In this document: positions 11,349 to 21,300 of the stretch, piece after piece
Numbering within the stretch: the stretch's first letter is position 1
How the letters are laid out: the number at the start of each line of letters is the position of its first letter
NCBI GenBank assembly: GCA_947579605.1
Contig: OX388325.1
Location: 7,559,572 to 7,623,571, forward strand
DNA: 64,000 bases
From: Athripsodes cinereus
Lineage: Eukaryota > Arthropoda > Insecta > Trichoptera > Leptoceridae
Direction: 5' to 3'
Translations under genes and position numbers: made by a program
Notes under the pieces: model-generated
Databases searched by the model: none
Told to the model about the DNA's origin: nothing
What the model saw: only the letters and a program-made list of their open reading frames with translations

Positions 11349-11722
11349 TGAATTTAGAATTTAATTCATTTGATTTAATTCAATAATTTAACTGTTTGAA
11401 TTTAGAATTTCATTCATTTCATTTAATTAATTTAATTCAATAATTCAACTGTTTGTTTGACTGTTTGAATTTAGAATTTAATTAATTTAATTCAATAATT
11501 CAACTGTTTGTTTGACTGTTTGAATTTAGAATTTAATTCATTTGATTTAATTCAATAATTTAACTGTTTGAATTTAGAATTTCATTCATTTCATTTAATT
11601 AATTTAATTCAATAATTCAACTGTTTGTTTGACTGTTTGAATTTAGAATTTAATTAATTTAATTCAATAATTCAACTGTTTGAATTTAGAATTTAATTAA
11701 TTTAATTTAAATTCAACTGTTT
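11349..11722. repeat. Higher-order satellite, 172-bp unit made of 48+69+55 bp
   Basis: Every subunit starts TGAATTTAGAATTT. Subunit starts are 11349, 11397, 11466, 11521, 11569, 11638 and 11681, giving lengths 48, 69, 55, 48, 69, 43 and a partial. Two near-identical 172-bp blocks are thus visible, the second shortened by 12 bp. Unexpanded DNA is seen at 5815-6065. Confidence 0.92.
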
Positions 11723-12018
11723 TGATCCATACAGAATAAATAAAATAGAAAAAATAAAAAAATAAAATTTGTTATATGAATGCGTTTTGATACAATCATT
11801 TGTATTTGGAATGATATGTCATAGATTAATTTATTGTATTAAGAACGATTTGCCATAATTTAATTTATGTACATGTTAAACTATCATAGTATATCCATTT
11901 GTAAGTTAAATGAGTTATCAAATATTTCACACACAATTAATTGCTTTATTTGACCTGAGATAGAGTTGTATATATTTTAATTTTCTTTTTAATAGATTTG
12001 TTCAATAGAACATTCATA

Positions 12019-13896
12019 ATGGTTACGAAAAATGAAAAAATGAATGATTTTAATTCTCTTCAAAATGCACAACATAATAAAGATTTTTCTATTGATGATA
12101 TAAAAATGGAGCCAATTGACGATGAATATTTGGACAAAAATGGCAAAATTGTGGGACCGTGTGTTGAAAATATCGAATTGAATCTCAATATTAATATGGA
12201 TGTATCTAACATTGATGATAAAATAGTAGAAAATATGGATGATTCTGGATGTATCGATGAAAATAACGAACAGTATTCAAATATTATCAAAACAGAAATA
12301 CAAGACGATCATTTTGATTCAGAGCATGCTATCTCCGATGAACCAATTGTAGATTCAAATGGTTTTGCGCAGTTTGAAGACAACGGAATGAATTATGTAA
12401 ATCAAGAAAATAATGTCCAAATGGATTTTGTTGAGAATGATATGACAAAATTAACTAGTAAAGATAATGCGATGATTAATGAAGTTATACCTGTTAAAAA
12501 GAAACGAAAAAAACAGACTCGATCAAAGGTTTATAATTGTGAATTTTGTACGTATAATACAATACATTTGACAAGCATGAATGCTCATCGTAGAACACAT
12601 ACGGGAGAGCGGCCTTATTCTTGTCATCTATGTCCGTACACGTGCAAACAGTCTGGAACATTGAGAGCTCACGTACAGACGCACACTGCAGAGAAACCAT
12701 TCAGCTGCAATTTGTGTTCATACGTCGGCGCTAGAAAATATGATTTGACAAAACACATGCGGACGCATTCTACCGTACGTCCATACGCGTGTGATTTATG
12801 CGATTATACATGTAAATATGTCACTAATTTGAAATCGCATCGTTATTCTCATTTAGGTATCAAAAATTATAAATGCGATTTGTGTCCTTTTACATGTGTA
12901 CAATCGTCAACGTTAAAAACGCACAAAAAAACACATTTGACCGTTAAAGATTACAAATGCGATCGCTGCAGTTATTCTTGCATTCTAGAATCTAGTTTAC
13001 GTTCTCATCAGATGACCCACGATAATATTAAACCGTTTGTTTGTAGCGTATGCCCTTTTTCATCCACGCGTTCTAGTGATTTGAAGAAACACGAAAAGAC
13101 GCATTTTCAAGAGAAAGCGTTTAAATGTGACGAATGTGATTACGCAACACATTATTCGTCAAATTTAAAAACACATCGTTTGCGCCATTCTCAGATTCGA
13201 CCGTACAAATGTACGTTTTGTCCTTATTCAAGCGTTCATTCGTCTACGTTGAAATCCCATATTAAAACACATACTCAAGAAAAGAATTTCTTTTGCGATC
13301 AGTGCACGTATTGTACAAACGATCACACTTCATTAAAAATACACAAGAAAGTCCATACAGGGATTAAAGATATGAAATGTGATATTTGCTCCTTTACATG
13401 TTGTCGTAAATCAAGTTTGAAGCTGCACAAACGTATTCATTCTCCTGATAAACCGTACAAGTGTAACGTGTGTCCTTATTCCGCAAAACGATTGTCCGAT
13501 TTAAAGAAACATCAAACGAGACACGTAACCCAAATAGTTCCTATCGAAGTTGAGACTGTGAAACAACAAAACGCTGATACCGATTCAAGTAAACAACTAG
13601 TCAAAAATAATTCAGAGAATACAGAATCTGGTGAAAATCTAGTCAATACCGATACCAGTAAACCAGACGATACAGAATCAGAGAGTGTGTTAAATACAAA
13701 CTCTGAAAAATCTCCTATTATTAGCGATGAATCACCACGTAATGATAAGAAAATTACTAAACTTGGAGAAGATGTGAATGATGAAGAATTATCGTTAAAT
13801 GGAGACGAAACGAGTGCAAGTAATTTGGAAGATTTTAATGATAAAAATATAAATTCTGCTAGCGTAAAGGGTAATATAAAAAAAGCTATTGCTTAA
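12019..13896 (+). CDS. Twelve-finger C2H2 zinc-finger protein, probable transcription factor
   Basis: About 625 aa if started at the ATG at 12019; the frame stays open upstream to a splice acceptor (TTTTTAATAG, ends 11995), so an additional N-terminal exon is possible. Residues 1-165 are acidic and end in a basic patch (KKKRKKQTR), a likely nuclear-localisation signal. Twelve tandem C2H2 fingers follow (first C of finger 1 encoded near 12540, last finger near 13460-13530), mostly of the form YxCxxCxY...H3-4H with short linkers. The C-terminal about 120 residues are acidic and Ser/Thr/Asn-rich. Finger spacing and the aromatic residue after the second Cys resemble REST-like and lineage-specific insect zinc-finger families. 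Nuclear DNA binding is expected from the family; the target is unknown. A poly(A) signal AATAAA lies at 13943, inside a transposon terminus. No orthologue symbol is claimed. Confidence 0.9.
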   Translation: MVTKNEKMNDFNSLQNAQHNKDFSIDDIKMEPIDDEYLDKNGKIVGPCVENIELNLNINMDVSNIDDKIVENMDDSGCIDENNEQYSNIIKTEIQDDHFDSEHAISDEPIVDSNGFAQFEDNGMNYVNQENNVQMDFVENDMTKLTSKDNAMINEVIPVKKKRKKQTRSKVYNCEFCTYNTIHLTSMNAHRRTHTGERPYSCHLCPYTCKQSGTLRAHVQTHTAEKPFSCNLCSYVGARKYDLTKHMRTHSTVRPYACDLCDYTCKYVTNLKSHRYSHLGIKNYKCDLCPFTCVQSSTLKTHKKTHLTVKDYKCDRCSYSCILESSLRSHQMTHDNIKPFVCSVCPFSSTRSSDLKKHEKTHFQEKAFKCDECDYATHYSSNLKTHRLRHSQIRPYKCTFCPYSSVHSSTLKSHIKTHTQEKNFFCDQCTYCTNDHTSLKIHKKVHTGIKDMKCDICSFTCCRKSSLKLHKRIHSPDKPYKCNVCPYSAKRLSDLKKHQTRHVTQIVPIEVETVKQQNADTDSSKQLVKNNSENTESGENLVNTDTSKPDDTESESVLNTNSEKSPIISDESPRNDKKITKLGEDVNDEELSLNGDETSASNLEDFNDKNINSASVKGNIKKAIA

Positions 13897-13932
13897 ATTA
13901 TTTTATTTTGTGAAATTTTGTGCCATGTAAAT

Positions 13933-14662
13933 GAATAATGGAAATAAAATAGGGGCTAAGCGCCAAACGATTTTTTTTTTTTAATACCGTCGATTCCACT
14001 TGATTAGCACACATCGGGTCTTGAGCATTTTGTCCCAATTAAGCGGCTGTCCCAATTAAGTGAATTTCACTTTTTTTTTTTAAATTCATTTATTTGGTTG
14101 TGGCAACTAAGACCATACACACATAAAACTAAACAATGCATATTTTTTCAATATATTTATTTTATTAACTCTTGGAAACTGTAAATTACATAAAGGTAAT
14201 ATAAATTATCATATAAATTACAAATATGTAATACTTATAAACTTTTCAGAAAAAAAAATCCTAATTAAAATAAAAAATAGGGTAGGTACATACAATTTAA
14301 TTCAATGCAAAAATTTGAATTCTTTGTACATATTTTTTCTTGAGAATATGTGTAACATAATAAATATGTGCTGTGATCTTAAATTTACTGTCCCAATTAA
14401 GCATTATAAATTTACTATTGGTTTCATGGTTTGGTTTCTGTTCTTTGAGATTTGTCCCAAATAAGCGGCTGTCCCAATTAAGCGGAATCGATTGTAATGT
14501 GTGGCACTTACCGCCTAACAGATTTTTCGATGGATCTAAGAGACGAAAACAGATAGGCATGACACTTTATACTTTTTTTGGGCATTGGCTTTGGCACATA
14601 CAACCAATTAATGAAAAAAAAAAATCGCTTGGCGCTTAGCCCGTATTTTATTCCCAGTATTC
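13933..14662. mobile_element. TIR element abutting the zinc-finger stop codon
   Basis: Inverted termini of about 45 bp (AATAAAATA[G/C]GGGCTAAGCG followed by CCAA and a T-run) run from 13933 and end at 14662. Subterminal repeats TGTCCCAATTAAGCGGC occur on both sides. It starts 37 bp after the stop codon, so the only nearby AATAAA (13943) lies in its left terminus. Superfamily uncertain; TGTCCCAATTAAG motifs resemble pogo-like MITEs. Confidence 0.77.
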
Positions 14663-14707
14663 AAATATCTTTTAAATAGTCATTGTTAGTTTAGGTGATG
14701 TTTAATA

Positions 14708-15130
14708 CCAACTAACTGAACGTAAAAAACATGCAAGCCGTCCTCTTCATGTCAATAAAATTTAAAGACATTCTGGATGAATGGCATATCTCAACGCTGA
14801 TTTGAAGATGTTAAATGTCTTGTTTGTAATGTTTTACAAAAATCTGCCTCTTACAGGACACCAGAAACATTACAGAAAGGAGTGATTGCCAGAGACTCCA
14901 CATAAAATGAGTAAAACTCATTCTGTGAATTTTGTCTTTCACGGAGTCCTCGGCAAAATAGATCATCCACTCTTATCTGTGAGTATTCTCAGAATGCCAC
15001 AAATAATATTTCTTTTAACATAAAATTAAATTCAGAAATATTCTTAAGTTTTATTAGCACAGAGAGGACGACATGAATGTTTTTTACATGCAGTTAGTTT
15101 GTTGGCTACTCTACTGTAGGAAATGCAGTA
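14708..15130. repeat. Inverted-repeat element of family C
   Basis: The left part (ACCAACTAACTG ... TAAAAAACATGC ... CGTCCTCT) is the reverse complement of the right part (AGAGGACG ... ATGTTTTTTACATGCAGTTA). The right arm belongs to a dispersed family (GGCA..GAGAGGACRGCTT...GCCGTGATGG) also at 32005-32130, 44250-44335 and 63712-63830. Confidence 0.55.
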
Positions 15131-15417
15131 ATGGTATAAATGTATGAATGATTTTTTGTTGTTGTACTCGATACTTCTAATTTACAGAAAAAATGCCTTG
15201 TCATTCTGTTATTAATTCATTAGGAAAATTATCAGAAAAAGAACTCAGTTGTACTAAAATAACATTTTAAATTGAGGTGGCAACTAGGAAAAAGATCCAC
15301 GAGTCTTTTTTCGGAGAATGCAGAAATGTATTCTCCCGAGTCTTTTCATTGAGAAATCTTGATTCATTACACTAAAATATCGCTTTTTTTATTTTGTTGG
15401 AATTTCAGTGTTAATTA

Positions 15418-15834
15418 TAGACCATTAAAGGTCACGTGGTCTTGTCTATGGATTTGCTTTTGTTTGGAGGGCAAACCGTCAGATTGCGCAAATCATCCTT
15501 GTAGGATGTTATGCCATAAGAGAAAAAAAGAAAGTTCGACGACAAAATGATAACAAAAACGACACTGACAGTTTTTTTATTATTAGGTATTCTTTAGGCG
15601 TTCCACCCAATATTCAGTGATTTAGCAATACTGACAGTTGGAAGGATAATACCTACATGACAACGCTCTTCTTTGAAATAATTTACTATCTGAGATAGCA
15701 TATTGTGTTATAGTACTTTATCTCTTTTTCACCATAGTTAGAACTGTGCAGTTAGAAAGAGATACCACCTTTTTGTTTTTGTTCCGTTCTTGTCCTCCAA
15801 ACATTTTTCTGTGACGTCATCCTTTCATGGTCTA
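15418..15834. mobile_element. TIR element family B, copy 2 (417 bp)
   Basis: It has TAGACCATTAAAGG at the left end and its complement (one mismatch) ending at 15834. This is the longer member of the family whose deleted form is at 2111-2388. It contains no transposase frame. Confidence 0.82.
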
Positions 15835-16330
15835 TTGCAAATGTTTTTACTGTGTTAAAATTTGTATTTTGTCTGTGTACTTATTTATTTAAATTAAGAA
15901 TATTAATTTTAGATTAACTGCTCTCATATATAATATAAAAAATATTGAAGCAGATACAATATTGAAAACTATAATAAAATAGTATTTCTCAACCTGGGGT
16001 TCTTTTTTATATGACAAACCATTTAGACACTGATCAATTGACACAGATAAAACAAAATTTATGTTTAACATGTTACCAAAAAGGGCATAATGAGGTTTAT
16101 TATAACACTGTTATTTTTATATATCAACTTGGTCAAAAATCAACAAAGTCCAGACCCTCCGACATACAGAAGTATAAACATAAAATATGTAGCAAATATT
16201 TAAAGTTATACCTATAAATATTGATGTGTGTAAAAATTGTTTTATATCTGTATAACAAATGAACATTGTAGTGAATAAAATAATATATTACCCAATATAA
16301 TTTGATGTTTTTCATTAAAGAACCCAGATT

Positions 16331-16510
16331 CTTTAGGTTAATACCTATTTCATTAAATAACCCAGTTTCTTTAGGTATCTCTTATAAAATAACCTATTTT
16401 CTTTAGGTATCTCTTATAAAATAACCTAGTTTCTTTAGGTATCTCTTATAAAAATAGCCCAGTTACTTTAGGTACGTCTTTTATTAAATAACCCAGTTTT
16501 TTTTATTTAG
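16331..16510. repeat. Minisatellite, about 32-bp unit
   Basis: CTTTAGGT recurs at 16331, 16369, 16401, 16433 and 16466, followed by a degenerate sixth unit. The unit reads TCTTATAAAATAACCTAGTT plus CTTTAGGT. Copies in the centre are nearly identical. Confidence 0.87.
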
Positions 16511-16539
16511 GTTAAATCATCTAAATTCAATTGCCTTTT

Positions 16540-16750
16540 AACACTTTTGCACACAGGACAAAAACCAGCCTCCTCCATACAGCAAGGTTACTCTTGACAC
16601 AATCTAAATCTTAGTCGTACGATGCGCGAAATAACCACAGTCAAAAACATGTGCATACCAATCTTACGGTAGTGCAGTATTGTTGATTATAGTCCCTGCG
16701 CGCATCGTAGGATTAAGAACAAGACAAGATTAAGATTGAGCCAAGAACCC
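16540..16750. repeat. LINE-tail scrap and imperfect inverted repeat
   Basis: At 16545-16580 the minus strand matches the LINE tail GGAGGAGGCTGGTTTTTGTC. From about 16590 to 16745 an imperfect inverted repeat pairs CGTACGATGCGCG with CGCGCATCGTAGG and the flanking CAATCTAAATCTTA-like arms. Confidence 0.4.
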
Positions 16751-16894
16751 AGCTGGGCATATTTGCGCCGATTGAGTCGCTTCTTTTCACTAGCACTCCG
16801 ATGTTATCATAGAAATGATGTAAGATGCTCTTTTTAGCAACTATCATTAGATTTTCTCAGTAAAATATGATCCGGACAGGCTCATCACCTCACT

Positions 16895-17135
16895 ACCTTA
16901 ATGCAGAACTAGCCTAAGTGTTTTTGGGTGATTTTCCAAAGGAGCAGTTTAAAGCTTTGGTTTTGTAATAAAGAAAAAAATATTTCAAATATCTAATGCG
17001 AAATTTGACAAACATTATTATTTAGGAATCTAATAACTCTCATTCATTAAATTATTTCGAATCTATTATTATCATTTCTTAATACTTAACTCAGTTTGAC
17101 CAAAATTTTAACTTAGGCTAGTTCTGCATTAAGGT
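16895..17135. mobile_element. MITE, 241 bp, 25-bp TIRs
   Basis: ACCTTAATGCAGAACTAGCC (continuing TAAGT) forms perfect inverted termini from 16895 and to 17135. No target duplication was resolved and no coding capacity is present. Confidence 0.77.
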
Positions 17136-17734
17136 GGCGTCCTCTTCTACTGTATTACAGACACTACAGATTGCTGGATCCTCGGAAACAAATAAATAAA
17201 TAAAAAACAATAAAATATTTATTTTATAATCAATCAACAACAATGACAAATAGAAAAATACAGCAAAATATTATAAAAATAAATTTTAATTAAAATATTA
17301 TTGTATAAAAAATATATTCTTAAAGCGTATGATGATCTGACAACAATAACATTTTCTATGTATGTATATAATTGACATATTTAATGGACAAGTAGTAACG
17401 GGAAACCATCCCTTTCATTATTGGACGATAAACAACAATTTTTCAACCCTAAATTCAGAATAATTTTATTCAATCAAGGAAAAATATAACAAAAATCTGG
17501 TTAATATATTGAGTAAGTCAGGGAACAAAATGTTTTAATAAAATACACAAAAGTATCAATGATGACAAAAGTATTCAAAAATAGACTGCATTCATTTGGA
17601 AATATAAATTTAAATTATGAAATAAAATAAATAATTATAATTACAATTCTACGGATTGCTAAAATATTTTTATAATACGGTTGCTGGTAAAATTTGCAAA
17701 CAGATCGCCATCCGTTAGTTAAGTGTCAATGTAA

Positions 17735-18228
17735 GGGCTGATCTTATAAACATCCGTTAGTTACATAACCGACTAAATATACCGAAAAAAGAAACAATCG
17801 GTAACTTTTGCATCTTATAAACGTCCGTTAGCCATATTTCGGCAAAAATCTGTAGGTTAGTATACCGACTGTTTTGGGAACGGTTTTGACACTTAAACCG
17901 TCGGTTTATGTCATTTTTTTGTTCGCTAAAGAAAAGGTTATTTCTCTTAAAATATACAGTGTATTTGTGATGCCTCACTACTCATAAGAGATATTGTTCT
18001 TGAATTTAAACAAAAAAATATATTTTTCAAACGTGATTATGCAATGCTGCGAGGTTAAACTTCAATAATGCGTGTGTATTTGACCGTTGCTATGCATAGA
18101 AAAACAATAAATCATAGCAATACCTTTTATAAGACACCCGTCGGTTTGTTTGGCTTACAAACTGCCATTCGTCAGCAACTTACCAAAATGCTAACGGATA
18201 TTTGATAAAATGTTTATAAGATCGGCCC
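17735..18228. mobile_element. Harbinger-like MITE, 494 bp, TAA duplication
   Basis: Termini GGGCTGATCTTATAAACAT / GGGCCGATCTTATAAACAT are inverted and flanked by TAA at 17732-17734 and 18229-18231. Extra CCGTTAG motifs are repeated inside both arms. It lies just downstream of the HSD17B8 stop codon. A GGG terminus with a TWA target is typical of PIF/Harbinger. Confidence 0.87.
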
Positions 18229-18380
18229 TAAATAAACCTTGAATGAAAAAGTTACTGAATTCTTCTCCGCATTAACTTTACAGTTAAATACATCTTATTT
18301 TAAGTAGTTTTTCTTCATATTTACAAAAAATAATGCAGTGATGGCAAGATTAGAAAAATAAACATCCATTTTACATATTT

Positions 18381-21300
18381 TTAATTGGAAAAACCTCCTG
18401 TAACCTCTACAGAAGCTCCTGTTACAAAGGAACTCTTTTCTGAAGATAAAAATGTCACAACCTCCGCTACTTCTGCAAATATAAAAAAGAATATATTAAT
18501 TTATTATTAAAATATGTATGAAGAAGGTCGAAAGCGGAAAAAATTATTAAATTATGATATATTAATTGTGTCGGTGCACACGTATTAGAATTCCATAATT
18601 ATGTAATTTGAAACAAGTGTTTATTTCTACTATAGATAAGTCGAAAGACGTCTCTTTCGGAATCAATAATCTATAGTAGAAAGAAACACTTGTTTCAAAT
18701 TACATAATTAAATTATGAGTTGAGTTGCAGAACATAGTGAGGACAGGAGTAATTAAATGCAACTGTTGTAATTAAACCTTTTATTTACGACAGTTACAAT
18801 ACGGTAATGCGAGGACTCGACTTATAAACACATTATAAACTCCACACTATCATCTCAAACAACTGCAAGCTCTCAACTAGCTTGGCTATCATTCGTACAA
18901 TTCCTAGGCACCCTGTTATTCTCCATCTTTTTCACACAATTATTATCATACATCTTTCTTTCTCTTACACACTCGACTTTATCATATGTCACTTTCACAC
19001 ACACATAACCTTTTCTAACATTGAAATATGTACGTCATGCTGTAGAAATCGCTGAGAAGAATGGTTGGTAAAACGCTGCGAGATAGAATGAGGATATTAC
19101 ACGAATGACCAGAACTGAGAGGAGTGTTGTGAACTGAATGCATGTAAATAAGGTGCGATAGTTTGGACATGTCGAGGAAATGGATGAAGAAGAGGAATGA
19201 TAGGTGTATTTATTTCAAAGATGGGATGTGAAAAATGCAGATTTTCACACTTTTTTTGTATAAGTAGTCTAAATATAGTTACCGTTAGTTTTGCCAACTC
19301 TTTTTAATGGTGTATTGCTGGCGATCATTTCTCTCACTTTCTCTGGAACCGTTTGAATCATTGGAGAATCAATGAATCCAGGAAGGACTGCATTAACTCT
19401 GGAACAAAATCCTGAATGAGTTTATTTCGTGAAAATTTGAAAGTTCATTTATTTCCTCAAATAGGCACCACTACCTACATGTTCAATTATATACAAATCA
19501 ATTAAATTATAGATATACAAGAATTATATACAAATCAATTAAATTATAGATATACAAGAATTATATAGAAACAAAATAAATTATAGATAGGTATACAAGA
19601 ATTATATACAAATCAATTAAATTATAGATATACAAGAATTATAAACTTTGTCGATTCACTAAGCTAAAATATATGTCGAGGCAGGGAGATTTGCATTAGA
19701 CAAAATAAAAAAACCCAAATTCTCGTGTCACGGTGTTTGTTATCATACTCCTCCAAAACGGCTGGACCAATTTTGATGAAATTTTGTGTGCTTATCGGGT
19801 AGGTCTGAGAATAGGCCAACATTTATTTTTCATACCCCTAAAAGTTAAGGGTGGTCCACTCCGAATTTTTATTTTTTGGACAATTTTTTTTTTATGGTAA
19901 TGCATTAAAAAATACATCTTCTTCTCTACGTGTCTTGTCGGGTCCCCCCGATGTTAAAGACCACTAGGAAGAAATCCTTCCTGTTCCAGACAGCACGAAA
20001 CAGCTCCTCCACACCTCTCATCCCGGTCCACTCCTGAATGTTCTGGAGCCAAGACAGCCCCCTTCTTACAACCCCTCTACGGCCCTCAATCTTCCCTTCT
20101 ATGATTAGTTTTAGGATGGCATATTTTTCTCCTCTCATTATGTGACCATATTAAGAAGTTTTACGGAGCTTGATTGTCGTGAACAATTCTCTATGAGCAT
20201 TTGCTCTACGTAATACTTCAACGTTACTTGTTATGTCAGTCCAAGATATTCTCAACATTCTTCGGTGGATCCACATTTCAAACACCTCCAAGCGGTTAAT
20301 GGTATTAACTTTGAGGGTCCATGCCTCGACACCATAAAGTAGAACTGACCACACATAACATTTTTAATCATTCTTTGTCTATGTTTCAAATTTATATTAT
20401 CGTTACAAAGAAGACTCTTCATCCTATTAAAAGATACATGAGCTGCTTCTATTCTGCATTAAATTTCTATTAAAAAATACATACAGTCCTAAATTTTCAT
20501 CCTTCTACCATCAACCCTTATTTTTTAATAGCGATATTAGTAATTCAATCATTTTCAACTCTGGTATGAATATAATTAAAAGCGTCAAAACTCCTTAAGG
20601 AAGTTCACATATGTATGTATATCATATACAACATACCTACCTAGTTAATACCTATTCAAATACATAGGTTGACTATGGATGAAAGTGATCAACTGGAATG
20701 ATTAATCTGGAGTGGTTCAAAATATGTTTGTAGTAGTTACCTTATGTTATATTGTCCTAATTCCTTTGCTGCAGATCTTGTCATGCCTTCAACACCCGCC
20801 TTGCTTCCGGAATAATTGACCTGACCTAAAAAAACAAGAATTATTACGTAATTAGAAAGGGATTTTTCTAGTTGAATTCCATGAATGTCATGAAGTCCCA
20901 AAAAAGATGATACAATATTTATTTTATAATTATTTTCATAAATGTCTGATACATTCTGTTTGATGTCGATACAATAAAATAATTAATTGTGTATGCACGG
21001 TTGGTGTCCCAAACCTTACACAGATACAAACTGTAGAAAGAGATACGATACTGCGACTGGAATATGTGTACAGAATTACAGATCATTTTGCGAGTTATAT
21101 TTAGTCACCACAATTGTATTTGGTTGCATGGGCATATTCCCTACTCTGGCAATAATGAAATGTGCTGTGAACGGATTTGTTTAGAAAAAACATGCTTTCC
21201 ACTGAGAATCCCTTAATAGCTTTTGTTTTTATGTTTTTGTTTTCCATTGTCTGTTGTTATGTCGGTGGCTTAGAGCACAGATGTTGTAAGAACAATTTTT

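Noticed and set aside
11349..11722. CRISPR array
   Set aside because: Repeats are contiguous satellite units without unique spacers, in an insect nuclear context.
16590..16745. Promoter of a gene (CpG patch CGTACGATGCGCG)
   Set aside because: The patch is mirrored at 16710, so it is the arm of an inverted repeat.
19486..19648. CRISPR array
   Set aside because: Direct 37-bp tandem units with no spacers.
20987..21184. 65-codon Cys-rich + frame suggesting a secreted peptide
   Set aside because: No signal peptide, splice or repeat support; antisense to an HSD17B8 intron.
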